Source: CAWFFV01 sp963814985
GTDB taxonomy: Bacteria > Chloroflexota > Ktedonobacteria > Ktedonobacterales > Ktedonobacteraceae
Length of the DNA: 46,026 nucleotides
NCBI GenBank assembly: GCA_963814985.1
Contig: CAWFFV010000116.1
Span: forward strand, 1 to 46,026
Direction of reading: 5' to 3'
Positions 19,554-27,598 of the stretch are shown here, piece by piece; within the stretch, counting starts at the first letter, position 1, and each line of letters opens with the position of its first letter. Under the pieces are notes generated by a model. That model was not told the DNA's origin, made no database searches, and worked only from the letters and a program-made list of their open reading frames with translations. The translations under genes were made by a program, and so were the position numbers.

Positions 19554-20166
19554 CTATTCTTCCAGAAGGCCAGCATCAACACATGCTCTTTCCAAGAGGT
19601 CATTTATGGAAAGTGCTTCTGCCCAGTATTGAAGATAGGTGAGATCAAGCTCCTTAGCTTGCACCTTAAGAACTCCTAAAATTTCATTCCATTGATCATC
19701 AGCGATCTCACCTGTTGCTCGATACTCCGCGAGTGTGTCAGAACGACATCTTCAGGTGAAGCTATACAAACAGCACTGCCATTCTCTACTAACATGCGTT
19801 GCTGAATTCGATGATATATTTCTTGCTCGAAGGCAGTGCTTTGAGCAAGAAATATGGTTATTTTTAGCATAGACTCAAAGTGAATTCCCTCAAAAGAAGT
19901 ATGTTTGCATACGGCTTCTTTTACATCCTTGAAGTCGAAGTAGTATGTTGTCTTAAGTTGATCCAGTAGTCTGTCAACTTGTTCCTGATGGAGTTCTGCA
20001 ACCAAATCTATACTAAAGGATGCTCGCTGCATCCCGTAAAGCGAGTTTGCAATTGTACCCTTAGATAATAAGCAATCCCTAACTGCTCAAAAGTTTTTGC
20101 TATCGATGTGATTGCTTCTAAAAGATCAGAGGTTAATAGCGTCGTTCTATGCTTTAGGGCCGACAC
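19554..20166 (-). CDS. second nucleotidyltransferase-like protein (frameshifted)
   Basis: Same architecture as the neighbour: an N-terminal helix (EAITSIAKTFEQLGIAYYL), then GTIANSLYGMQRASFSIDLVAELH after a shift near 20050, SPEDVVL, and a C-terminal helical part (EYRATGEIADDQWNEILGVLKVQAKELDL...YWAEALSINDLLERACVDAGLLEE) after another shift near 19740. The usual GGS is GTI and the metal Asp pair reads SIDL, so the active site looks weakened. The start is uncertain: GTG 20166 is the best candidate in frame, without a strong ribosome site. It ends 35 bases before the first-copy start. Confidence 0.65.
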
Positions 20167-20391
20167 AAACCAGAAGCAAGTTTTGGATTGTAGTGATTGT
20201 GAAAAGACTACTGCAATCTCTTCCTGATTAATGTGAGGATCCCGCTTTTTAATATTCTGCTGGTTTGCTCTTGCGGCAACTGTTGTCAAAGAGCGAACCA
20301 GACCGAATCTTTTTGTGAGGGCAGCATTGCGAAGCAAACTAACCAGCACACGCTCTGCTTCAGGACTGGTATCCATCGATTGTGTTCTCAT
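20154..20391 (-). CDS. small protein preceding the nucleotidyltransferases
   Basis: MRTQSMDTSPEAERVLVSLLRNAALTKRFGLVRSLTTVAARANQQNIKKRDPHIN... is a charged helical protein of about 78 residues. Read strictly, the frame runs on into the nucleotidyltransferase; if one A of an AAAA run near 20177 is removed, it ends LASGLCRP at a TAA (20154-20156). Small helical proteins of this general kind (SPEAERVLVSLLR...) often precede such nucleotidyltransferases in Chloroflexota, which is why I separate it; a fused protein remains possible. GGAAAGGGAG lies before ATG 20391. Confidence 0.5.
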
Positions 20392-20500
20392 TGTGCTTGT
20401 GCTCCCTTTCCAGTTGATTTAAGCCTGGGTAAAGTGTACTCAATGGTAGATAGCGTGTCAAGCAAATCGTAATCTCTGTAGAGACAGCCTGCCTCAGCTA

Positions 20501-21478
20501 CTATTTTCGATCAACTTCAGGCAAACACCATAACAAATCCTCCACCGAGCGCACAATAAAATCTACGCCTCTCCGCTTATAGATCTCGATTTCTTCTTCG
20601 TGAACAATCATCGCGGCCAGCATATCCGGTTCCTCCACGGCCTTCTCTGCCCGATAGCGACATACCAGATCGTAGTCGTCGGCGGTATCACCAATGTAGA
20701 GACCACCATTAGCTCCAACTGTATCTATTGCCATACGCATAGCCTGTGGATTGGGCTTGGCACAAAGATCTGCAGAGATTACTACGTCCCACCAACGTTC
20801 CCCACTATAGGCCTCCATACGTTCCAGAGCATCCTTGACTTCCGGGCCGATGCGTCCTGTAATCACACCAAGGTGTTGTATGCCTGCCTGCCGTATCCTG
20901 CCAGGAAAATCTGGTGTGTAGAGCATCTCTTCAAGATGTACAAGGCCCGTAGCATTGGGCAGATAACGTGGCTCACGTCCGAAGTGCTTACAAAATCCTG
21001 TCGCACCCCAATAATATTCATGAAACAGATCGCCAATGAGAGCATAATCTGGCCGTGCGCTGGCTGGGAATGCGTGGTCAACCCACTCTCGTCCGCCATG
21101 TCCTTGCAGGTGAGCAGAGCGTGAGAGTTCTGCCCACTCCTGAATGCAGCGTTCGGCTAGCGATGTACCACGCCACTCGCGTAATCGTGCAATTGAGAGT
21201 GTCACCAGCAGATAGCACATATGCCAGTCATCATTGTAGCCACCTGCCCGTTTGAAGGCATCCACATCCTGGATTGTGACGAGCTTTTTACCCTCGTGTT
21301 GGCCCCAGTTGAGACCATAGATCGTCCCTACGACATACTCTGTTACAGCTATATCGGTAGCATGAAATGATTCGATGGTTTTGATAAGTATACCGTCAAC
21401 GTCGAAGAGGAGGGTATCAAAGGGATGAGGAAATTGCAGGTCCGGCCGTTTCCAGAGCACCGGAGTATCCATAGTCAA
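20501..21478 (-). CDS. HAD superfamily hydrolase
   Basis: Intact 325-residue protein. The HAD motifs are in order: FDVDGIL (nucleophile D26 and D28), LGVITGR as motif II, KPNPQAM as motif III lysine, and GDTADDYD as the metal-binding motif IV. A large helical cap between motifs I and II includes WHMCYLLVTLSIARL and GHGGREWVDHAFPAS. This agrees with the subfamily IA group of phosphatases; the substrate is unknown. The frame starts at TTG 21478 with ATG at 21472 (MDTPVLW); GAAAGGG upstream fits TTG spacing better. No frame damage. Confidence 0.88.
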   Translation of the reverse strand: MTMDTPVLWKRPDLQFPHPFDTLLFDVDGILIKTIESFHATDIAVTEYVVGTIYGLNWGQHEGKKLVTIQDVDAFKRAGGYNDDWHMCYLLVTLSIARLREWRGTSLAERCIQEWAELSRSAHLQGHGGREWVDHAFPASARPDYALIGDLFHEYYWGATGFCKHFGREPRYLPNATGLVHLEEMLYTPDFPGRIRQAGIQHLGVITGRIGPEVKDALERMEAYSGERWWDVVISADLCAKPNPQAMRMAIDTVGANGGLYIGDTADDYDLVCRYRAEKAVEEPDMLAAMIVHEEEIEIYKRRGVDFIVRSVEDLLWCLPEVDRK

Positions 21479-21491
21479 TAATGACCCTTTC

Positions 21492-21506
21492 AGTAATTAC
21501 ATCTGG
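21492..21506 (+). repeat. 15-bp direct repeat, left of the MITE
   Basis: AGTAATTACATCTGG at 21492-21506 recurs exactly at 21809-21823, with the MITE between. The second copy runs into the hairpin at 21818. Confidence 0.6.
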
Positions 21507-21538
21507 CAGTACCTACTCAAGCCCCTTTTTCCTGATTA

Positions 21539-21800
21539 ATGAGTCATCCCGAACTTTTGAAAAAGTTCCCAAAACCGGGGGCGCAGGGTTTCCCTGCCGG
21601 GGCTTGCGGGTTGCCAAACCCTGGTGTCCCCAATAGCTTCTTTTTCCTCTCTCTCCGCCGCAAGCGGCGAGCAAAAGAAGGAAAAGATGTTTTTCGGGGG
21701 CACCCCGAACCCCGGCAGAAGGCTGCCGCCCTCTGCACTCCCGCTTGCCAAATAGGTAAAAAGGCATTTCATGTCCCGGAAAAGTTCGGGATGACTCATT
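21539..21800. mobile_element. MITE with 20-bp inverted ends and TA target duplication
   Basis: A 262-base element begins ATGAGTCATCCCGAACTTTT and ends with the exact inverse AAAAGTTCGGGATGACTCAT. It is flanked on both sides by TA (21537-21538 and 21801-21802), the target duplication typical of IS630/Tc1-mariner insertions. It encodes no transposase; the interior has a dyad-rich core with CGCCGCAAGCGGCG. Short frames on both strands are incidental. Degenerate relatives lie at 33088 and 44255. Confidence 0.85.
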
Positions 21801-21817
21801 AGACCTGAGTAATTACA

Positions 21818-21854
21818 TCTGGTATCGACATGATGCTCATGTCGATACCAGATC
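21818..21854. terminator. 17-bp perfect hairpin after the MITE
   Basis: ATCTGGTATCGACATGA (21818-21834) and TCATGTCGATACCAGAT (21838-21854) are exact inverses around TGC. It sits 3' of the YggT gene (minus strand) and could terminate it, though the distal side has no long T run. Confidence 0.55.
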
Positions 21855-21909
21855 ACTAACTATTTCTCTACCATATTATATATCATATGACTTCCCAAAA
21901 GCCGAGATA

Positions 21910-22353
21910 TCAGACTGGTTTGCTAAATAACACTTTCAGGGACTGGCGTATGATGATCACTCCCACAGTATAGGTAAGGATGGCAACAAGTGTTGAGATA
22001 TCGATACGAAAGCCCTGATAGGGCAACGCGGGAACCATATTGTAAAAAGGTCCAATAAAGGGTGCACTCAACGTGAAGACCCAGTACACAAACTGGCTGC
22101 TCTTCAGAACGAAGAAGATCAGCAGAAAGCGCGTGAGGAGAAGTAACAACAAAATCACTAAGGCCAGGGTTAACAACTGGTTGATTTTGCGAACGATAGC
22201 ATTAATACCCATGCCGATGCCACGGAAGAAATGTCGGAGCCAGGATTCGTGAGGGAGATGTTCAATGGAGATTGGTACCGTCGTACTGGCAAGAAACGGC
22301 TCAGTGTCTGCATCATATAATCCATTGCCGTTCACATTACGCTTGCGTCGCAT
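21910..22353 (-). CDS. YggT family integral membrane protein
   Basis: 147 residues. A cytoplasmic N-terminal region of about 55 residues precedes hydrophobic helices: TLALVILLLLLLTRFLLIFFVL, then SQFVYWVFTLSAPFIGPFYNMVP, and TLVAILTYTVGVIIIRQSL. The segment FTLSAPFIGPFYNMVP matches the loop and helix with conserved proline typical of YggT (YCF19). Such proteins are linked with membrane or septum organisation and osmotic stress; the role here is inferred from family only. It is transcribed in the same direction as the kinase-like gene upstream, 60 bases away. Confidence 0.8.
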   Translation of the reverse strand: MRRKRNVNGNGLYDADTEPFLASTTVPISIEHLPHESWLRHFFRGIGMGINAIVRKINQLLTLALVILLLLLLTRFLLIFFVLKSSQFVYWVFTLSAPFIGPFYNMVPALPYQGFRIDISTLVAILTYTVGVIIIRQSLKVLFSKPV

Positions 22354-22413
22354 TGCTTGTGCTCACTCTCTAGTGGAAAAGAGACCCCACCCTACATAAA
22401 AAACAACTTTGTA

Positions 22414-22983
22414 CTAGTTTATGACGATTTCTATACCTGTATCCATATCTTGTTCGCTCAGGATGTGGAGCTGATTCCAACTCTCTTTAGGAGCATCGAG
22501 GATAACTTGTTGTAATAGCCCCAGGTGGTAGATGATGACCTGCTCTTCAACCAGACGCTGCCGTTTCTGGTTGCGTTGCAGACATATGCCCGGTGAGGTA
22601 TTGCAGATAAGGAGGCAGGTATAATAATGGTAACGTTGTGCCAGTTCAAGAAGTCTGCGCCGTGCCTCTGTTTGTAGTGCTGTGCTGTCAGCAATGGTTA
22701 AGCGTCCCTGGAACATACGCTTATGAATAATGTAGTGGAACAGATCGAAAGCATCACGGTGCACTTTCTGGTTCGTTTCATCATCACAAACCATAGCGCG
22801 GCAGTTATCGGAAGAGACAATCATCGTTGGTTTAAACCCTTTATGCTTGTGGATATCTACCAGTTTCTGAGCAAAGGTACTTTTGCCTGAACCAGCAGGT
22901 CCGCAGAGCACAATCAGCGTTCCAGGTGGTACGATGATACTTGTGCGGCTTTTGCCCTCTTCGCTGGAATGTGCTCTCTCCAT
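22414..22983 (-). CDS. stand-alone polynucleotide-kinase-like P-loop protein
   Basis: 189 residues with GTLIVLCGPAGSGKSTFAQKL (P-loop at residues 28-36), SSDNCRAMVCDDETNQ, DAFDLFHYIIHKRMFQGRLTIADSTALQTEARRRLL, and a downstream arginine-rich lid. This spacing matches the N-terminal kinase domain of bacterial Pnkp (polynucleotide kinase-phosphatase) used in RNA repair, where it phosphorylates 5'-OH ends. The phosphatase and ligase-like domains of Pnkp are absent, and no Hen1 gene is nearby, so its substrate may be different. ATG 22983 is preceded by GGAGAGAGAG. Frame is intact. Confidence 0.82.
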   Translation of the reverse strand: MERAHSSEEGKSRTSIIVPPGTLIVLCGPAGSGKSTFAQKLVDIHKHKGFKPTMIVSSDNCRAMVCDDETNQKVHRDAFDLFHYIIHKRMFQGRLTIADSTALQTEARRRLLELAQRYHYYTCLLICNTSPGICLQRNQKRQRLVEEQVIIYHLGLLQQVILDAPKESWNQLHILSEQDMDTGIEIVIN

Positions 22984-23150
22984 TGCGATGCTCTCTCTCC
23001 TTTGATATAATGCGCATGCATGTATATCTTGCGTCCAGGCTTGCAGCCTTTTGCATAATATCTTCGTGCTTATATTACAACAATCATATGAATGCTGCTG
23101 AAGGCATTCATGACCATACTACATTTGTCTATGGGGAAAATTCTAACGCT

Positions 23151-23300
23151 TCAGGTCTCCTCGCCACCGGCAGTGGCTTGCTCTCATGATGTGTGGATGG
23201 TGTCGCCTGTGGTTGGAGGTTGATTGCGTCGCAATCAACCTCCAACCACAGGCGACACCATCCACACAAAACGGCCAGCGAAGTGCCGTAGGCGCTGAGA
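23151..23300. repeat. composite repeat D upstream of alaS
   Basis: Left part TCAGGTCTCCTCGCCACCGG (23151-23170) with CAGTGGCTTGCTCTC and right part CGGCCAGCGAAGTGCCGTAG (23272-23291) with GCGCTGAG flank a central hairpin. The same left and right blocks occur at 39920-40035 upstream of glnA. The left and right blocks are themselves roughly inverted relative to each other. Confidence 0.7.
23191..23267. repeat. 77-base perfect palindrome (37-bp stem, 3-base loop)
   Basis: The arm 23191-23227 starts GTGTGGATGGTGTCGCCTGT and ends GGTTGATTGC; 23231-23267 is its exact inverse around GTC. A perfect stem of this length is unusual in ordinary intergenic DNA. It could act as a transcription terminator or barrier ahead of alaS, or be a mobile hairpin element. 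Confidence 0.9.
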
Positions 23301-23411
23301 ATTCAGGAAAAAGGGGCCTGAGGAGTTAGAGAAAATTTGGTAAGTAACAGTGACCATCGAACCTGGTGAATTGTCAGATGAAAGGTTGATGTTCATATTG
23401 AGGAGGTCGTT

Positions 23412-26055
23412 GTGTCTATTGAAATAGCGCTGACAAGCACTGAAATCCGTACGCGTTTCCTTGAATACTTTGCCAGCAAAGGGCATATGAAGGTGCCTAG
23501 CTCGTCACTTGTGCCTCGGAATGATCCGACGATATTGCTCACGACGGCTGGTATGCAGCAGATGATTCCCTACTTCCTGGGACGTGAAACTCCTCCTGCT
23601 ATACAGATGACCTCTGTGCAAAAATGTTTCCGTACCACCGACATTGACATAGTGGGCAACCAGCGTACACTCACATTTTTCGAGATGCTGGGCAACTTTT
23701 CTGTTGGCGATTACTTTAAACGGGAAGCGATTACCTTTGCCTGGGAGTTTCTGACGCAGATTTTGAAGTTACCCGCTGACCGCTTGCACCCAACGGTCCA
23801 TCCAGCAGATGATGAGGCTCCCAAATATTGGAGCGAAATAGCAGGGTTTCCTGATGATGCCATCGTGCGCCTGGAAGACAACTGGTGGGGACCCCCTGGA
23901 GCCTCTGGTCCTTGTGGTCCCGACTCTGAAATTTATTATGATCGCGGCGTGGCCCATGGGTGTGGCAGACCCGATTGCAAACCTGGTTGCGAGTGTGAAC
24001 GCTTTCTGGAAATCTGGAACCTGGTTTTTATGCAATATTCCCAGGATATCGATGGCTCGCGTACACCTTTGCCCAAAAAGAATATCGACACAGGTATGGG
24101 CCTGGAACGCCTGACGATGGTGCTTCAGGGAAAAGAATCGGTTTTCGATACCGATACACTCCGTGCTATTATTGACCATTTTGCCAATATTGCCAGTATA
24201 GCTTATGGGAAGGGTGCGGAGACGGATACTTCGTTGCGCGTGATTGCTGACCATGCTCGTGCTCTGGTCTTCCTGGCAGCTGATGGCATACTTCCCAGCA
24301 ATGAAGGGCGCGGCTATATTTTCCGCCGCATCTTGCGTCGTGCGGTGCGCCATGGCAAATTGTTAGGATTGAATAAGCCCTTTCTCTCTGAGGCTGCTAA
24401 CGTCGTAGTGAATCTGATGGGTGACCATTACAGTGAGTTACGTCTACAGCGTGAGCGCATCCTGGAGATATTGACCCTTGAAGAGCTGAAATTTGGTCAG
24501 ACTCTCAACACTGGTCTGGCACTTCTTACCGAATTGCTAGAAGATTTAAAGCAGCATCGCCAGACGGTAATTCCCGGAGAAGAGGTTTTCAAGCTCTATG
24601 ATACACATGGTTTCCCTGTAGAACTGACGCAAGAAATTGCGGCTGAACAAGGCTTTACAGTAGATACCTCTGGTTTTGCACAATCCATGCAACGTCAGCA
24701 AGAGCGGAGCAGATCGGCGAGTGCTTTTGTGCAAGCACAAGATGACCGCGCTCTGGCAGAACTACTTACGCAGGTTGGTCCTGGTGAGTTTACTGGTTAC
24801 CAGGGCATCACCGGAAGTAGCAAGGTGGTTGGTCTAATAGTAAATAGCGAAGCAGTTGAGAGTATTAGCGCGCCGCAACAAGCACTTGTCTTGCTTGATG
24901 CCACACCCTTCTATGCAGAAAGCGGCGGACAGATTGGGGATAGAGGTAGCATTACTGGACCAATGGGGGTTTTCCAGGTACAGGATACACGACGTCCCTT
25001 AAAAGGCTTGATTGTCCACTATGGACAACTGACCGAAGGCCATCTGCGCATCGGTGAGAATGTACAAACCGATGTGATTGAGCAACATCGCGAAGATACC
25101 ATGCGTAACCATAGCGCTACGCACTTATTGCATAAAGCCCTGCGTAATCTGTTAGGGCCCCAGGTAGAACAACGTGGTTCTCTGGTCGAGCCGGAGCGTT
25201 TGCGCTTTGACTTTACCAGTCCCCGCCCACTGACACCTGCGGATCTGGCCCAAATTGATGAACAAATCAATCGATGGATTCGTGCTGATTTCCCCGTTCA
25301 TACTACTATAATGCCTTTGCAGGATGCCATGACGACTGGCGCAATGGCCCTCTTCGGAGAGAAATATGAAGACCTGGTACGCGTCGTCTCAATGGGAAGT
25401 AGCACAGAATTATGTGGCGGCACACACTGTGTGTCAACAGGCCAGATTGGTATGTATGTCACTGTACAGGAGGCCAGCGTTGCTGCTGGTATTCGTCGTA
25501 TTGAGGCTTTAACGGGACGAGGGGCTGAGGCCTATCTACGGCAGCGCAGTGCAACCATCGATGCTCTGGCGGCGAAACTGCAGACGCCACCGGATACGCT
25601 GGAATTACGTGTGGAGCAATTGATACAGGAACTGGCGGCGGCGCGCCGTCAAATAGCCCAGTTCCAGCGTGAGGCTGCCCAGCGCCAGGCAGAGAATATT
25701 GTGGAGCATGCGAAGGACGTTGTGGGTGTGCCCGTTGTAGCAGCGACCGTGAGCGTTCCAGATGATAAAGTGTTGCGTGAAATGGGCGATATGGTACGTA
25801 GCAAGCTCCGTCAGCCAGGAGTTGTTGTTCTGGCAAGCAGCTTTGACGAGCGCATAGCTATCCAGGTGAGCGTTGATGCGAGCTTTGACAAAACGAGGTC
25901 TCCATGCTGGCAAAATTGCCAGCGCCGTTGGTGAGCGCCTGGGTGGTAAGGGCGGTGGACGTCCGGAATTGGCCCAGGGTGGCGGAAAAAACAAAGCTGA
26001 GCTAGGCAACGCCCTTGATCTCGTGGTAAAGTTTGTAAAAGATCATCTCAAATGA
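23412..26055 (+). CDS. alaS: alanyl-tRNA synthetase (one frameshift near the 3' end)
   Basis: AlaRS attaches alanine to tRNA-Ala and edits Ser/Gly mischarging. The class II catalytic core starts TSTEIRTRFLEYFASKGHMKVPSSSLVP and includes FRTTDIDIVGN and FFEMLGNFSVGDYF. The editing domain has NHSATHLLHKAL (zinc His pair, about residue 566) and LCGGTHC (about 668). A coiled coil precedes the C-Ala domain. Near 25880 the frame breaks within GCGAGCTTTGAC: removing one T restores LTKRGLHAGKIASAVGERLGGKGGGRPELAQGGGKNK and runs to 26055. GTG 23412 lies five bases after AGGAGG. An essential gene should not be broken, which argues for a sequence error. Confidence 0.95.
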
Positions 26056-26174
26056 GCTTTGCTAGTGGATAGACTTTTGTGCTATAACGTACAAGAAGTG
26101 CAGCAAATGAGCATCAAAGGGAACTGGCTCAAAAACTAGACAGCTATGGAGCAAGAGAGTTCGGGACAACCATT

Positions 26175-27518
26175 ATGAACAAGTTCCTTCAAAGTCTGCG
26201 TGGTCTCTTTACGAGAAGACAAGAAGAGAATGATTTTTATTCCGACGAGGATGGCGAGTCTGATGACCTGCAAGATGTTGAGGAGGGTGGGGGGGAACGT
26301 CAACTTTTTACGGCACTTGATATTGGCACAGCTTATGCAAAGGCCATTATTGTCGAAGTGCATGGAGATCAGGCCGAAGTATTGGGGGTAGGGCGTCATC
26401 CGCAGAGCTATGCACATATGTCTGATGGCATCGTCACGGATATTCCGGGTGTCATTGCGAACTGTAACGAAGCTCTGCTCAAAGCGGAGAAGGCGGCTGG
26501 TGGGGTCATTGCTCCATCTGCCGTTGTCGGTATTGCCGGAGAACTGGTCAAAGGGAGTTCTACCTCAGTGAGCCGACAACGGCAGCAACCAGCGAAACCG
26601 ATTACAGCAGAAGAGTTGGAATCTCTCATTACCAGTGCGCAGCAGAAATTGTTGAAGAGCGCCAAGGAGCGTATTGCCGCAGAAACGGGCTACCAGAATA
26701 TTGAGGTACGTCTGACTAATGCCGCCGTGATCTCTGTGCGTATCGACGGGCAAGTTGTATCTAATCCAATAGGCTTTCGTGGTCGCCACTTCTCACTCAC
26801 ACTGTTTAGTGCCTTTGCCCCATTAATGCAACTGGGAGCCTTAGAGACGGTGGCACAGGGGCTGGATCTGACTCTGGTGACAATTGTGGCAGAACCTTAT
26901 GCTTTAGCACGCTGCTTGAGCACAAATGCCAGTGCAGATAGTGGGGCCATTTTCATAGATGTCGGCGGCGGTACAACTGACATCGCACTGGTACGCCAGG
27001 GAGGTATTGAGGAGACTCGAATGTTCGCTCTGGGAGGGAGAACCTTTACGCGTCGTATCGCCACAAGTAAAGGTATCTCGATCAAAGATGCAGAACGGCT
27101 GAAGATCAGCTATAGTAATGGAGAGATCAAGGGGACTGGTCGCGATGAAATTGAGGCTATCCTTGCGCCAGAATGCCAGACATGGATAGATAGTGTCGAA
27201 TTATTGATCGAAGAACTGGCAAAAGGGGAATTATTACCTCCAGCTATCTATATAGTGGGGGGCGGTTCTGGTCTGACAGATATTCATCAGCGACTGGAGA
27301 GTTTTCCCTGGACGGAGCGGCTCCCATTTTCGCGCCAGCCCATCATCCGAACAGTCCAGCCAGAGATGGTGGCAAGCATCACGGATCATGATGGTCTGCT
27401 GATCAATGCGCAAGATATTACGCCCATGGCCCTGGCTTATCAGGCGATTGAATTGCAAAACGAGAATAACGTCCTGGAAAGGGCACTTGACCGCGTGATC
27501 AATACGATGCATATATGA
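26175..27518 (+). CDS. FtsA/PilM-like actin-fold ATPase
   Basis: Intact 447-residue protein. After an acidic N-terminal extension of about 43 residues the actin-type nucleotide site appears: phosphate-1 TALDIGTAYAKAIIVEV (D49-T52), phosphate-2 IFIDVGGGTTDIALV, and adenosine motif AIYIVGGGSGL. An inserted domain lies between (KPITAEELESLITSAQQKLL...), as in FtsA and PilM where a small domain contacts partners. FtsA tethers FtsZ to the membrane; PilM drives pilus assembly with PilN. No C-terminal amphipathic helix like that of FtsA is obvious, so direct membrane binding may need the next gene product. It is transcribed 119 bases after alaS. Confidence 0.85.
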   Translation: MNKFLQSLRGLFTRRQEENDFYSDEDGESDDLQDVEEGGGERQLFTALDIGTAYAKAIIVEVHGDQAEVLGVGRHPQSYAHMSDGIVTDIPGVIANCNEALLKAEKAAGGVIAPSAVVGIAGELVKGSSTSVSRQRQQPAKPITAEELESLITSAQQKLLKSAKERIAAETGYQNIEVRLTNAAVISVRIDGQVVSNPIGFRGRHFSLTLFSAFAPLMQLGALETVAQGLDLTLVTIVAEPYALARCLSTNASADSGAIFIDVGGGTTDIALVRQGGIEETRMFALGGRTFTRRIATSKGISIKDAERLKISYSNGEIKGTGRDEIEAILAPECQTWIDSVELLIEELAKGELLPPAIYIVGGGSGLTDIHQRLESFPWTERLPFSRQPIIRTVQPEMVASITDHDGLLINAQDITPMALAYQAIELQNENNVLERALDRVINTMHI

Positions 27519-27598
27519 GTGCATGCTCGACCCGGCTAGTGCGAACATGAACTATTGTGCTGTCACATGTCCATGAGATATAGGGGGTGAACGGGCTT

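Larger units (their letters stand above)
22984..23411. other. intergenic region between divergent genes
   Basis: No gene in this 428-base stretch. It contains the composite repeat 23151-23300 with its long hairpin and the alaS leader. No T-box or other known leader element was identified. Confidence 0.5.

Noticed and set aside
21544..21856. Several open frames on both strands across the MITE
   Set aside because: They arise from the GC-rich dyad structure of the element; the encoded peptides are mirror-like Pro/Arg/Gly stretches.
23301..23411. T-box leader ahead of alaS
   Set aside because: The characteristic AGGGTGGNACCGCG antiterminator sequence is absent; the hairpin belongs to a repeat also found elsewhere.
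25870..25890. Programmed ribosomal frameshift in alaS or mltG
   Set aside because: The shift sites have no slippery heptamer with a downstream pseudoknot that I can see, and similar breaks hit many unrelated genes, which favours sequencing indels.
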